Shown piece after piece: positions 8,099 through 16,309 of a stretch of DNA of 64,000 bases. Position 1 is the first letter of the stretch, and each line of letters opens with the position of its first letter. The notes below the pieces were generated by a model, which was not told where the DNA came from, made no database searches, and saw only the letters and a program-made list of their open reading frames with translations. The stretch lies in contig DEXV01000006.1 in NCBI GenBank assembly GCA_002364325.1, positions 479,468 to 543,467 of the forward strand, in the 5' to 3' direction. Position numbers and translations under genes: made by a program. This stretch comes from Gillisia sp. UBA3175. Lineage in GTDB: Bacteria > Bacteroidota > Bacteroidia > Flavobacteriales > Flavobacteriaceae.

Positions 8099-9461
8099 TA
8101 GGTATAGAAATGATAAATGATGTCTTATTATTTTTTATAAAAATTTCTGCCGTTCCATTATGTTTTTCAGCTATTTTTCTGACATAATATAAGCCAATAC
8201 CATAACCTTTCACATTGTGCAGATTGCCTTGCGGAACACGGTAAAATTTATCAAAAATGTTTGCCGCCTGCTCTTTGTTTAAGCTGTTAGCATTATCGCT
8301 GACTCGTATGGTTAACTCCTTTTTATTCTCAATGGCTACATCAATTTGACTTCCTCCGTACTTTATTGCGTTATCTAACAAAGCACCCAGACAATTTCCC
8401 AGATGAAAGGGTTCAATATACGATTGAATTTTCGAATCCTTGGAGATCTTAAGTTTGATTTCTTTTTCATCAGCATTCATCCTATAATTTTCAATAATGG
8501 CTGTTGCCCATTTGTGTATGTCTACCGAATGTTTGTCAAGTGTCCAATTTTCAGTATCTAAAAGTGCTGTATCCATAAGGTGATCAACCATATTTTCTAA
8601 CTTTTTAAGCTGTTGATCGGAATAGTCCAAATATCTATTGGTTTTCTCAAGATCATGGTTTGTGTTGAAAAAGCGTATACTTTCTAGGGCTGCCCCGATG
8701 GTTGCGATTGGAGTTTTAAATTCATGTGTTATATTACTTATTAGGTCATCTTTAATTTCAGAAATTTGTTTTTGCTGCTTTATAACCCATTGCATATAGA
8801 ATAATGCAAACAGAATTGAGATCATTAATAAGAGAGAAATTAGAATACTAAGAAAACTCCTTTTCAGGATAACTTGAATTGCATTTGGAAATTGAATCTC
8901 TATGCTTTCCCTATTTTTGAAATAGGTAGATTTTCCCATTACACTAAATTCACCTGATGAAAAGGATTTGCTGCGGGAAGTAGCGAAAAGCGAATCTTTT
9001 TTATAATGATTTAATTTATATGGAATGTTATAATCTCTTCGTTTTAGTTCAGCATTTAAGAGAATTTTTAATTTTTTAAAATTGATAGAATCTTCGTTGA
9101 TAGATATATAAATATCCTTAATGTTATTCAACATCTTCAGACTGTCTGAAGATTTATCTACATTCATTGAATCTGTATTATCAGGACGGATCTTATCTAT
9201 AATTTTTTTATTACCCCCAGTGATAGTAAAATTGTCAGGATTGTTACCGGATTCTTTTTTAACTTTCAACGATACCGAATTTTCTTTCGCAAAATCCACA
9301 AAGTAATTATCGATAGTAACGTCCAGTGCATTTTGTATTTCGTTTTTAAAAGCAACCGTATTTTTCTGGTATTCTGTATAACTCCAATAAAGTTGTACGG
9401 TTATAGTTACAACTATAACAATACTTAATATATAAGGGATACGTCTATATAGCTTTTTCAT
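8091..9461 (-). CDS. Membrane sensor histidine kinase
   Basis: 456 residues. There are two membrane helices (about 8-27 and 203-223) around a periplasmic sensor domain of about 175 residues. The H-box is 'SNITHEFKTPIATIG' (His near residue 246), the N-box 'LGALLDNAIKYGG', the G-box 'IRVSDNANSL', and the ATP lid 'GYGIGLYYVRKIAEKH'. It forms a two-component pair with the overlapping response regulator and probably monitors the envelope or the peptide/barrel system encoded next door. The start is the ATG at 9459-9461. Confidence 0.93.
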   Translation of the reverse strand: MKKLYRRIPYILSIVIVVTITVQLYWSYTEYQKNTVAFKNEIQNALDVTIDNYFVDFAKENSVSLKVKKESGNNPDNFTITGGNKKIIDKIRPDNTDSMNVDKSSDSLKMLNNIKDIYISINEDSINFKKLKILLNAELKRRDYNIPYKLNHYKKDSLFATSRSKSFSSGEFSVMGKSTYFKNRESIEIQFPNAIQVILKRSFLSILISLLLMISILFALFYMQWVIKQQKQISEIKDDLISNITHEFKTPIATIGAALESIRFFNTNHDLEKTNRYLDYSDQQLKKLENMVDHLMDTALLDTENWTLDKHSVDIHKWATAIIENYRMNADEKEIKLKISKDSKIQSYIEPFHLGNCLGALLDNAIKYGGSQIDVAIENKKELTIRVSDNANSLNKEQAANIFDKFYRVPQGNLHNVKGYGIGLYYVRKIAEKHNGTAEIFIKNNKTSFIISIPNE

Positions 9462-9980
9462 AATTTCATTGAAGATAATAAATTATAAGTTTACCGATAT
9501 TTGTTCTAATCACAGGAGCTAAAAAATACAACTATTCCAATATATATTTTTAGGCTATTATATTGAAGGACTTATATATTGAGCTAATTTCTGAAAGTTG
9601 AGTCTATTCATTTTCTCAAAATGCATAAATTATTAAAAAAAATTAATGCATAATCAAGAATATAATTGGCAAAGTAATTCTCCTTTATTCTGTAAAAATT
9701 CAGGATTTGCACTCTCCAGTTAATCATTAATTAATACAATTCTAACTTAATTCACATAATAGAAAAAAGTAACGATTATGGATAAATTGAATTATGTAAT
9801 ATTCATTTTGCAAATAATCCATTTTACCTGCATAACTTAAAATGCTATTGCAAATTCGAAACCATTGCTAGGCGAAAGATTAAACGAATTTGATAATTAA
9901 AGCGGATATAATTTAAATCTTCTTTCAAATCTCAAAAATTTTAAAAATTGCTCTCATTAGAAATGAAAAATTTAAATCTA
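9462..9980. other. AT-rich intergenic region, no gene seen
   Basis: About 520 bp between the kinase start and the left end of the mobile element. The first 80 bp must hold the kinase promoter. I found no open frame of note, no strong repeat and no RNA structure in the rest. Confidence 0.5.
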
Positions 9981-10020
9981 GCCCCCATATCTACCATAAC
10001 TAACTGCGCGTGGTTCCTGT

Positions 10021-10065
10021 GCTGTTTTTATAGCGTACGGGAAGTTAAGCGTAAATAAAAACAGC
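10021..10065. promoter_or_regulatory. Inverted repeat next to the mob operon, possible oriT
   Basis: GCTGTTTTTAT (10021-10031) and ATAAAAACAGC (10055-10065) form an 11-bp perfect inverted repeat with a 23-base spacer. It is fully conserved in the second copy at 53 kb. It lies just beyond the mobilisation genes, where a transfer origin is often found, but no nic site can be proved from sequence alone. Confidence 0.4.
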
Positions 10066-10095
10066 ATAGGGCGCAAACTACTTATACCGCATCTA

Positions 10096-10146
10096 TTACA
10101 GTAAAAAATGATGATTTTATTGGGGTTTCGAAGCCATTTACTGTAA
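10096..10146. repeat. Second inverted repeat in the element end
   Basis: TTACAGTAAA (10096-10105) and TTTACTGTAA (10137-10146), a perfect 10-bp inverted repeat with a 31-base spacer, conserved in the 53-kb copy. It may be a recombinase or relaxosome site, or the transcription end of the mob operon. Confidence 0.5.
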
Positions 10147-10173
10147 AATTAGGATAATTTGCGTCAAAGCCAT

Positions 10174-10185
10174 TTGTCATGACAA
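10174..10185. promoter_or_regulatory. 12-bp palindrome at the end of the mob operon
   Basis: TTGTCATGACAA, a perfect palindrome a few bases beyond the stop codon of the last mob gene and the same core as at 11852-11865. Confidence 0.5.
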
Positions 10186-10188
10186 CGC

Positions 10189-10638
10189 TTATTTTTTCTC
10201 CTCCAACCACTGTTTAAAATCATCCTGAATCTCCGGATTTTTCAATAAATATTCTTGATATTTTTCATTGTTGGTTTCCGTGAAAATTTGATAAAGTTCA
10301 AACTTTTCGTTCTGTCTTTCTTGTGAAGACCATCCAAAATAACCCAAGAGGCTTAATGAAAGGATACCCAGTGAACAAACCAGGATCAGCAGATAATTCG
10401 GAATTATTCTTGCGTGTTTTAATTTCTTATCTATCTCCTTCAGAACTTCATCTTTCAACATGTTCTCCTCTTCCTGTTTTTCCAAAAAGGTATTCAGGTT
10501 GTTATCCAAAGCCTCGGTACTGATGGGAATGCTTAAAGTGGATAGTTGCTTTGAAAGCACTTCAAGTTTTAAAATAGCAACCTTAAAGTCTTCCATCTCA
10601 TCTGTCATGAGCTCCATAATTTCGTCTAGCTTTTTCAT
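10189..10638 (-). CDS. Mobilisation-operon coiled-coil membrane protein
   Basis: 149 residues. The first 80 or so are charged and helical ('KLDEIMELMTDEMEDFKVAILKLEVLSKQL'), consistent with a coiled coil. One membrane helix follows (about 93-113, 'YLLILVCSLGILSLSLLGYFGW') and then a charged tail ending 'DDFKQWLEEKK'. It starts 12 bp after the relaxase gene, so it is the last gene of the mob operon. Proteins like this accompany relaxases in Bacteroidota mobilisable elements; the role is unproven. The 3' part of a second copy survives at 53 kb. Confidence 0.65.
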   Translation of the reverse strand: MKKLDEIMELMTDEMEDFKVAILKLEVLSKQLSTLSIPISTEALDNNLNTFLEKQEEENMLKDEVLKEIDKKLKHARIIPNYLLILVCSLGILSLSLLGYFGWSSQERQNEKFELYQIFTETNNEKYQEYLLKNPEIQDDFKQWLEEKK

Positions 10639-10649
10639 TTTTTAATTCT

Positions 10650-11516
10650 TTAAAACCCTATTCCCGCATCTAAGCTTCTTTTAATTACTTGTTTCATTAA
10701 TCCTTTGGCTATACTTGCTGCCATATTGGTGCTGAGTTGCACTGTTTTATCCATTAGTTTTAAACTGTTGGGCACTTCCTTCATTCTTGTATATGCTGAA
10801 TTTCTAGTTATTTCTCCAATGAGTTTACCTCCCGTCATAGATCGGTGTACCTCACTTCCCTTTAAATTCACTCCCTTATATTCAAATCGGAACCCTTGTA
10901 ATTGATTTGATTTATTGATGCTTGGAATCACGTTTACTTGGTTCGCCTTCATCTTGCTGATATATTCATCTAATGATTTAGGCCTAGATTCCAATACCCG
11001 ATCATGGATCTGATTTATTATCAATCGCTGCGGATTTAGTTCCTGTAATTTTTCATGTTGAACTTCCCGGACTCTTGTAAGGCCCAACTCTTTTGCTACA
11101 TTGTCTGCTGCTAGCTGACTTCTTTTCCCAATAAAACTGTCATTGTATGCTTTTCCATCAAAGCCAATTCGGTTGGTATAAATATGTACATGGGTATGTG
11201 CTTTATCTCTGTGAACAAAACCAATCGATTGGTTGTTTTGCAGGTTCATCTCTTTTAAAAATTTTTTAGAGAGTTCTTCCAAGTCTTTTACGCTTAAATC
11301 CCTTCCATCTTCAATAGTGGGACTTAGTATAAAACTCAAGGTATTATTGATGCACCGCTCATTTTGCGACTGGATGATCTTGAACTCTTCCGTGATCTCT
11401 TCGGGAGTATCCCCTGCCAGATATTCCTTTAGTACTACTTCCGCATCCTTTTCTTGATTCCATCCGTATCCAATAGAGGCTCCTGTTCTTGCTATAGAAT
11501 GTCCTTTGCCAATCAT
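10650..11516 (-). CDS. Relaxase/mobilisation nuclease (MobA-type)
   Basis: 288 residues. The relaxase histidine motif is clear: 'FVHRDKAHTHVHIYTNRIGFDGK' (about residues 101-123) has the HxH metal ligands. The N-terminus 'MIGKGHSIARTGASIGYGWN' and the segment 'NNTLSFILSPTIEDGRDLS' are typical of Bacteroidota relaxase/mobilisation nuclease domain proteins. The enzyme nicks oriT and carries the strand during mobilisation. It overlaps mobC by 4 bp. No type IV secretion genes are present, so the element would need a helper conjugation system. Confidence 0.88.
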   Translation of the reverse strand: MIGKGHSIARTGASIGYGWNQEKDAEVVLKEYLAGDTPEEITEEFKIIQSQNERCINNTLSFILSPTIEDGRDLSVKDLEELSKKFLKEMNLQNNQSIGFVHRDKAHTHVHIYTNRIGFDGKAYNDSFIGKRSQLAADNVAKELGLTRVREVQHEKLQELNPQRLIINQIHDRVLESRPKSLDEYISKMKANQVNVIPSINKSNQLQGFRFEYKGVNLKGSEVHRSMTGGKLIGEITRNSAYTRMKEVPNSLKLMDKTVQLSTNMAASIAKGLMKQVIKRSLDAGIGF

Positions 11517-11872
11517 TTTCTGAAATTTTTAAGATGATTTCTTATTTCTTCCGCCAAGTGTTTTACTTCCTCGGCAAGTCTTGGATTCCCCTTTTTAAAC
11601 ATATTGCTGATCCTGCTAAAGTTGTTTTTATATTGAATGAGTAATTGGTAACATTCTAGTTGCTCCTGAGTAATACGTTCTACCATATTTATTTTAAAAG
11701 CTGTGGAGCGCAGGTATTCAGAAAGGGAAATTCCAGCTCTGTCCGCTCTGTTTTTGAGCAACTTTTTCTCGTAGATCGAGCAGCGTATCTGGATGTATTC
11801 CCGTTTCATCTTTTCTTTTAAAATCTTTGCAACCTCCGGGAGCAAAGCAAGATTGTCATGACAATGACACAT
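11513..11872 (-). CDS. mobC: MobC-like relaxosome protein
   Basis: 119 residues from the ATG at 11872 (an in-frame TTG at 11890 is possible, and the ATG at 11809 would give 98). The core 'YIQIRCSIYEKKLLKNRADRAGISLSEYLRSTAF' is a ribbon-helix-helix-type DNA-binding pattern, followed by a helical MobC region. It helps the relaxase bind oriT. The 14-bp palindrome at 11852-11865 lies in its first codons, so the later start may be the real one and the palindrome a binding site. Confidence 0.75.
   Translation of the reverse strand: MCHCHDNLALLPEVAKILKEKMKREYIQIRCSIYEKKLLKNRADRAGISLSEYLRSTAFKINMVERITQEQLECYQLLIQYKNNFSRISNMFKKGNPRLAEEVKHLAEEIRNHLKNFRK
11852..11865. promoter_or_regulatory. Perfect 14-bp palindrome at the head of the mob operon
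   Basis: ATTGTCATGACAAT. The 12-bp core TTGTCATGACAA recurs at the end of the mob operon (10174-10185), and the full 14-mer recurs in the scar copy (53313-53326). Its half-site TGTCAT/ATGACA also forms the core of the iteron array at 12885-13101, which suggests one DNA-binding protein recognises both. Confidence 0.55.
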
Positions 11873-11912
11873 CTTGCTTTGCTTCTCCAAATGAAATTCT
11901 CCCTTTGGGCGT

Positions 11913-12788
11913 TCACCGGAGTTTTTTAGTTAATTCTTTTCTAATTGAAATCAGCTTTTCATTCAGATCCTTATAACCTATGTAGCATTCACTTGTATCT
12001 TTCACATTTGAATATCTATCGGTTAGTTCCTTAGAATGAATTCTTCCCGACTCATCATGATCCAAATACAATTCAACTTCCTTATAATTTTCAAACAATT
12101 CCGAAACTGCTTGTAAAAAAGAGAGCGAGTTCAGAACAATCACATCGGAATTTTTTAGTGCCTCTGGAAATAATTTCGCAATGGATAAAAAATCAAACAT
12201 CCCTTCCAAAACTATCAATCGCTCTGAATGCTTGACCAAATAAGTATAGCTCTTTGCGGAACTGGAGATTTTAAAATATTTATTCCGAAGTTCCCATCCG
12301 CCTTCCTTATTCTGAAGACCGATGGAGAAACACGACTTCCCCTTAATTCGATGGTGAACTTCTTTACAGTATAGTTGCGCTGTTTTTATCGAAATCATTC
12401 TAGCCTTCAAATATTGTTTCAAAGCCAAATGCTGGATTGTTTTTGTTTCGATAATTTCAATTGTCGGAGAGTTTTCCTTTTTTAAAATGGGCTGCTGAAA
12501 AAAAAAGAATTCTTTTTCTTTACTTAGAAATTCTAGTGCTTCTTTGACCGAACACTTTTTCATGGCCACGATCAAATCCAGCCCGTTTCCGCCCCTTCCT
12601 GTTCCATGGTCATACCATTTGTTCAAAACCAAAGAAACTTTGAAAGAGGCCTGGGTTTCTGACCGAAGGGGACTCAGAAACCAGGCTTCTTTCTCCGTGG
12701 TCCTGCTTGGAAAGTGCCCGAAGCTGGCCAACGTTTTTACGATGGAAAGATTTCGGGCTCTTTCGCAGGTTATTCTTTTTGAACTCAT
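11913..12788 (-). CDS. Toprim-domain protein (mobile-element primase-like)
   Basis: 291 residues. The N-terminal part resembles the CHC2 zinc-finger region of DnaG-like proteins in its surrounding motifs ('AWFLSPLRSETQASFKV', 'NKWYDHGTGRGGNGLDLI'), but the zinc-binding cysteines are absent. The C-terminal half has Toprim features: 'LIVLEGMFDFLSI' (Glu) at about 191-203 and 'VELYLDHDESGR' (DxD-like) at about 236-247. Such proteins sit between the helicase and mob genes in Bacteroidota mobilisable elements and are thought to act in element replication. Confidence 0.8.
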   Translation of the reverse strand: MSSKRITCERARNLSIVKTLASFGHFPSRTTEKEAWFLSPLRSETQASFKVSLVLNKWYDHGTGRGGNGLDLIVAMKKCSVKEALEFLSKEKEFFFFQQPILKKENSPTIEIIETKTIQHLALKQYLKARMISIKTAQLYCKEVHHRIKGKSCFSIGLQNKEGGWELRNKYFKISSSAKSYTYLVKHSERLIVLEGMFDFLSIAKLFPEALKNSDVIVLNSLSFLQAVSELFENYKEVELYLDHDESGRIHSKELTDRYSNVKDTSECYIGYKDLNEKLISIRKELTKKLR

Positions 12789-12884
12789 AATCTCTTATTT
12801 TACTATTTATATTTTTTCTTTCAGCAGCATTTTTTTTTGAGTGGAATTGTGCTTATTTGTTAGGCTCCTTATTCTTTTATTAGT

Positions 12885-13101
12885 TGTCATCATTTTATTT
12901 TTGATGACAGTTTGATGACAATTTGATGACAGCCGTATCTCTTACTATCACTGATCTTAGAGTATTCTGTCATCAAATCATCAAAAAAAGAAAGAATTTA
13001 AAAGTGTTTACTCCAAAAACTAGTTTGATTTTGATGAAATGATGACAGCGCCCCGAACCCCCTCTAGAATCAAGGGTTTCCGTGTCATCATTTTGTCATC
13101 A
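12885..13101. repeat. Iteron-like array of eight TGATGACA/TGTCATCA sites
   Basis: TGATGACA occurs at 12902-12909, 12913-12920, 12924-12931 and 13040-13047. Its complement TGTCATCA occurs at 12885-12892, 12968-12975, 13083-13090 and 13094-13101. The three leftmost direct copies are exactly 11 bp apart, as is the last inverted pair. The array fills the space between the helicase gene and the Toprim gene. It could be a replication or transfer origin, or the operator region of the Toprim-mob operon. Confidence 0.75.
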
Positions 13102-13131
13102 AATCATCATTTTCCTTTTTATTTCTCGAAT

Positions 13132-14340
13132 TTAATCTGAGTTGTGATCTTCAAAATGCTCCAGGAGGAACTTTTTATTTATAGTGAAATAGCGTCCTTT
13201 GCCATCTGAAAGATTTGTGTTGCCATCTCCCCAGAGCGTGAACTTTTGGTAGCGGTTCGAGTTCGGACTACTTTCAAGTTTCCAGTCTTTCTTTAAGATT
13301 TTCCGGATTTGGGTCAAATCCGTTCTCAACCTTGTTTTGCTCAAAGCATTTAAAATATCCAAGGGACAACACTTGATTTCTTCGAGATCGTGATTTTCCA
13401 TCACCATTATTAATATGCTTGCAAGTTCTTTCTCTACTCTGTTTCGATTATTCTGAACTAGTTTAGTTAGGGCGGGAGTTTCAATTTGTTTGGGTGTGAA
13501 CCACATTCGGGTTTGATGAGGACTATGTAAGCTTCGGTTTTGAAGGAAATATAGAAACGCAGGGATCTCCTTTTCCAAGGTTTCTAAAAAACTGGTGTGC
13601 TCCTTTTTGACAGACGGAACCTTCAATACCCAGAACCGCGTTTCATGATGATCTATTTTTATAAAGTTTTCTTCGTTGTTACTGCAAAGGATGAACTTCC
13701 CAAAGAATTCTACTTCACGCTTATCCACTCCTTTTTTTTCAAGCTTATTATAATTAGTAGTGCTTAAATATTTGATACGCTCGGTAAGTTCTTCTTTATT
13801 GAACAAGACTTCATCGATACAGATCAGTAATTTATTCGCCCAATCGGCATTAAACTGGCTACTAAAGCTATCATTGGTAAGGTAGGTAAGATTGTTTTCA
13901 AAGATTTGCTTGAGCCATTTCAAAAAAGTGCTTTTACCGGTGGAGCGTTCCCGGGATACCAGACAAAGAATAGGGAGTATCTGGATGGGTTTGGTATATA
14001 AGAGTTGGAGATAATCCAAACCCAGTTCATAATGATCCCCGAAAATATGTTTTACAAATTTCAAGGATTCACTACAAGATCCTTCCAGTATATGATGGCT
14101 TAACGGAGAATAGGTGTTGTAAAAATTGTTATAGGTAGATTGAAAATTTAGATGATTTGGAATACAGGTGAAGCCATCGTATTTTGGAATACTGGCTAGA
14201 AATGTTTTTCCATGGTCTTGGCGAATGGTTTCAATATTCCAAGAAACCAGAAGTTCATTTACCTGCCCGGCAATAGTTGGTGCTTCAACTATTTTATAAT
14301 AACTGACTCCTACGCGTATATATGAATTTTTATTTTGCAT
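13132..14340 (-). CDS. DUF5906-type primase-helicase of the mobile element
   Basis: 402 residues. It contains a Walker A motif 'SRERSTGKSTFLKWL' (about residues 130-144), a Walker B-like 'LLICIDEVLF' (about 170-179), and the sensor segment 'FILCSNNEENFI', matching the virus-type SF3 helicase or DUF5906 family. In Bacteroidota elements this gene follows the integrase and precedes the Toprim protein, as it does here. It probably drives element DNA replication after excision. The C-terminal 100 residues may form a winged-helix DNA-binding part. Confidence 0.82.
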   Translation of the reverse strand: MQNKNSYIRVGVSYYKIVEAPTIAGQVNELLVSWNIETIRQDHGKTFLASIPKYDGFTCIPNHLNFQSTYNNFYNTYSPLSHHILEGSCSESLKFVKHIFGDHYELGLDYLQLLYTKPIQILPILCLVSRERSTGKSTFLKWLKQIFENNLTYLTNDSFSSQFNADWANKLLICIDEVLFNKEELTERIKYLSTTNYNKLEKKGVDKREVEFFGKFILCSNNEENFIKIDHHETRFWVLKVPSVKKEHTSFLETLEKEIPAFLYFLQNRSLHSPHQTRMWFTPKQIETPALTKLVQNNRNRVEKELASILIMVMENHDLEEIKCCPLDILNALSKTRLRTDLTQIRKILKKDWKLESSPNSNRYQKFTLWGDGNTNLSDGKGRYFTINKKFLLEHFEDHNSD

Positions 14341-14691
14341 CTCAGCTAGGATGATGTCAACTTGAAACGATTCTTTAAAATCACATTTACTTTATTGAAA
14401 AGTAAAATCGTTCTGACAATTCATCAATTAAAGATACAGGAAATCAATATTTATTGAATAAAATTTATTTTAAATTAAATTTGATTAAGAATAGTGCAAT
14501 TTGTGATTCGAAAAGCTATGTTCTTTATTTTGAACATAAAAATTGTATTCAAATGATTGATTTTGAATTTTTGATGTTTTTGGAGAAATGTAGAAAAACT
14601 TTTAAAAAAGTCTAATGCAGGAAAAATTCTGATGGTTTTCAAATTAAACTCGTCATATTTTATTTAATTGTAGTTACTAAAATTAACTGCC
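14341..14691. other. Intergenic region between helicase and integrase genes
   Basis: About 350 AT-rich bases. A small helix-turn-helix excisionase gene is often found at this place in related elements; I see none. The one feature of note is the inverted repeat at 14517-14538. Confidence 0.5.
14517..14538. promoter_or_regulatory. Inverted repeat, possible operator
   Basis: TATGTTC (14517-14523) and GAACATA (14532-14538) with an 8-base spacer, about 180 bp upstream of the helicase gene. The geometry suits a dimeric repressor, but there is only one copy. Confidence 0.35.
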
Positions 14692-15918
14692 TTACATATC
14701 TCCATTTTCTTGTATGGAAATTCTTTTTTTTAATAAATCCATATCCTCACTTAGTTTCTCATCAAGAATCTTAGCATAATGTTGAGTTGTTTTTAAGGAG
14801 CGGTGTCCAAGCATTTTACTAACTGATTCTATAGGTACACCATTAGATAGAGTTACGGTAGTTGCAAAAGTATGTCTGGCCATATGGAAAGTCAGGTTTT
14901 TTTTGATGCCGCAACTATCCGCTATTTCCTTTAAATAACTATTCATTCGCTGGTTTGAATAAACTGGTAGTAGTTTTTTGGTTGGACTTTCTAAGTTCTT
15001 ATATTTTTCTATTAGCTTTTCTGCAACCGGTAGTATGGGAATGCTGCTCAATGTTTTAGTTTTGGTTCTTTTTATTTTAATCCAATGGTTACCGTCAATA
15101 CCTTTAACAATATCATCTGCAGTTAATTTAAAAACATCAGAATACGCCAAGCCGGTATAACAGGAAAAAAGAAAAATATCTCTCACGTTTTCAATCCGCG
15201 GAATAGTGAATTCCTTTTCCATTATTTTAATGATTTCCTCTTTAGTTAGGAATTCGCGATCTATTAACCTTAGTTTTAATTTGAAATTATAGAACGGATC
15301 TTTCTCTAGCCAGCCATTAGCATAAGCTACTCTTACAATCTTTTTAAGGTATGAAAGATATTTCAGAGCTGTATTATGAGACTGGTCAAGTTCCGTTTTT
15401 AAATAATATATAAAACTATTAATGAATTTAGTATCAATATTCTTTACGGGATAGTCCTTCATTTTGAAATCGGAAGAAATAAAAGCCCTTAGATGCTTTT
15501 GGGTTGTTTTGTATCGTTGGAGCGTTCGGAAAGAGTATTCCTTTCCAACCAATTTTTCCATCTTTACATTATGTTCTTGGAACATTTCCAGAATGCTATG
15601 TTTGGAAACATCATTCCCTAAATAGGAATTCTTAATATTTTCAGCGGTTATAAGATCGCCAGAATCTAAAATCCTTTGAAAAATATCATAAGTTTTATTT
15701 TTCATGATATCCAAATTCCTATTTATCATTTTAGCCTCCGAAGAATTTCCCTTCACTTGGTTTCCATCGGAAGACCATTTGGTAGACTGTATCTTCCTCA
15801 TACTGCTTATTTCCACCCTTTTTCCCTTGTATGTTATTCTCATATAAATGGGAACAAGACCCCTTTTATCCACCTTATTTCTTTTGATGAAAAACAAAAC
15901 TGATAGTAAATCCTGCAT
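14692..15918 (-). CDS. Tyrosine recombinase (integrase) of the left mobile element
   Basis: 408 residues. An Arm-DNA-binding domain ('FFIKRNKVDKRGLVPIYMRITYKGKRVEIS') is followed by a SAM-like core-binding domain (about 105-210). The catalytic domain has the first Arg in 'CYTGLAYSDVFKL' (Arg replaced by Ala: the usual motif is TGLRxSD/E), 'HMARHTFATT' (HxxR), 'LGHRSLKTTQHYAKI' (H and nucleophile Tyr). The first-arginine replacement is common in Bacteroidota integrases of this type. It is the integrase of the mobilisation block to its left, which shares its strand. Confidence 0.9.
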   Translation of the reverse strand: MQDLLSVLFFIKRNKVDKRGLVPIYMRITYKGKRVEISSMRKIQSTKWSSDGNQVKGNSSEAKMINRNLDIMKNKTYDIFQRILDSGDLITAENIKNSYLGNDVSKHSILEMFQEHNVKMEKLVGKEYSFRTLQRYKTTQKHLRAFISSDFKMKDYPVKNIDTKFINSFIYYLKTELDQSHNTALKYLSYLKKIVRVAYANGWLEKDPFYNFKLKLRLIDREFLTKEEIIKIMEKEFTIPRIENVRDIFLFSCYTGLAYSDVFKLTADDIVKGIDGNHWIKIKRTKTKTLSSIPILPVAEKLIEKYKNLESPTKKLLPVYSNQRMNSYLKEIADSCGIKKNLTFHMARHTFATTVTLSNGVPIESVSKMLGHRSLKTTQHYAKILDEKLSEDMDLLKKRISIQENGDM

Positions 15919-16003
15919 AATTTCTAATTTTTATATCTTAAAAGTAAAGAATAAATTTGAATTAAAAACCTGTAATTTGCTATATATCAATAGGTTCGAA
16001 CTC

Positions 16004-16044
16004 ATTCGGTGACCTGTTTTTAAAATCGAATTAGGTCACCGAAT
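16004..16044. repeat. 12-bp perfect inverted repeat near the attachment site
   Basis: ATTCGGTGACCT (16004-16015) and AGGTCACCGAAT (16033-16044), spacer 17 bases. It lies between the left integrase gene and the tRNA-Leu fragment, a place where integrase or excisionase binding sites are expected. Confidence 0.5.
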
Positions 16045-16097
16045 TGGACACTATTTATATGCATTCAAATGGTATCAAATGAATACAAGAAAAAAGA

Positions 16098-16131
16098 AAA
16101 ACCCTATAAACAGTGAAGTTTATAGGGTTTT
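16098..16131. terminator. Strong bidirectional terminator hairpin
   Basis: 14-bp perfect stem AAAACCCTATAAAC / GTTTATAGGGTTTT with loop AGTGAA. On the minus strand it directly follows the tRNA-Leu fragment and is probably the original terminator of that tRNA gene. Confidence 0.85.
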
Positions 16132-16154
16132 GGTGTTATTTGATATGTTAAAAG

Positions 16155-16212
16155 TACTCGAGGCGGGAATCGAACCCGCACATCCGAAAATACTGGATTT
16201 TGAATCCAGCGC
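16155..16212 (-). tRNA. 3' fragment of tRNA-Leu(CAA), attachment-site remnant
   Basis: On the minus strand the anticodon arm CTGGA-TTCAAAA-TCCAG (anticodon CAA), a long class-II variable region, the T-arm GCGGG-TTCGATT-CCCGC and the acceptor strand CTCGAGT plus discriminator A are all present. The 5' part (acceptor strand, D-arm) is missing: to the right the sequence changes to unrelated AT-rich DNA. This is what integration into the 3' half of a tRNA-Leu gene leaves behind. It lies between two oppositely oriented integrase genes. It is not expected to give a functional tRNA. Confidence 0.8.
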
Positions 16213-16309
16213 TTTTTATATCAAATTTGATTAACCATACTTATAATCAATTGATTAGCATGTATTTAATAATCTTTGATTTCATTTTAAATCGTTTAAA
16301 ATCATAATT

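Larger units (their letters stand above)
9981..10387. repeat. Left copy of a 0.4-kb direct repeat (mobile-element end)
   Basis: This 407-bp stretch is nearly identical to 53119-53527 in the same orientation. It covers a non-coding end region with conserved hairpins and the 3' part of the gene at 10189-10638. It marks the same end of two related mobile elements, or a duplication of one. Confidence 0.85.

Noticed and set aside
12885..13101. CRISPR array
   Set aside because: Repeats are only 8 bp, in both orientations, with 11-bp steps and no unique spacers of 25-40 bp.
15991..16003. GGTTCGAACTC as a second tRNA T-arm
   Set aside because: It lacks any matching stem or acceptor strand; the 12-bp inverted repeat next to it explains the local structure better.
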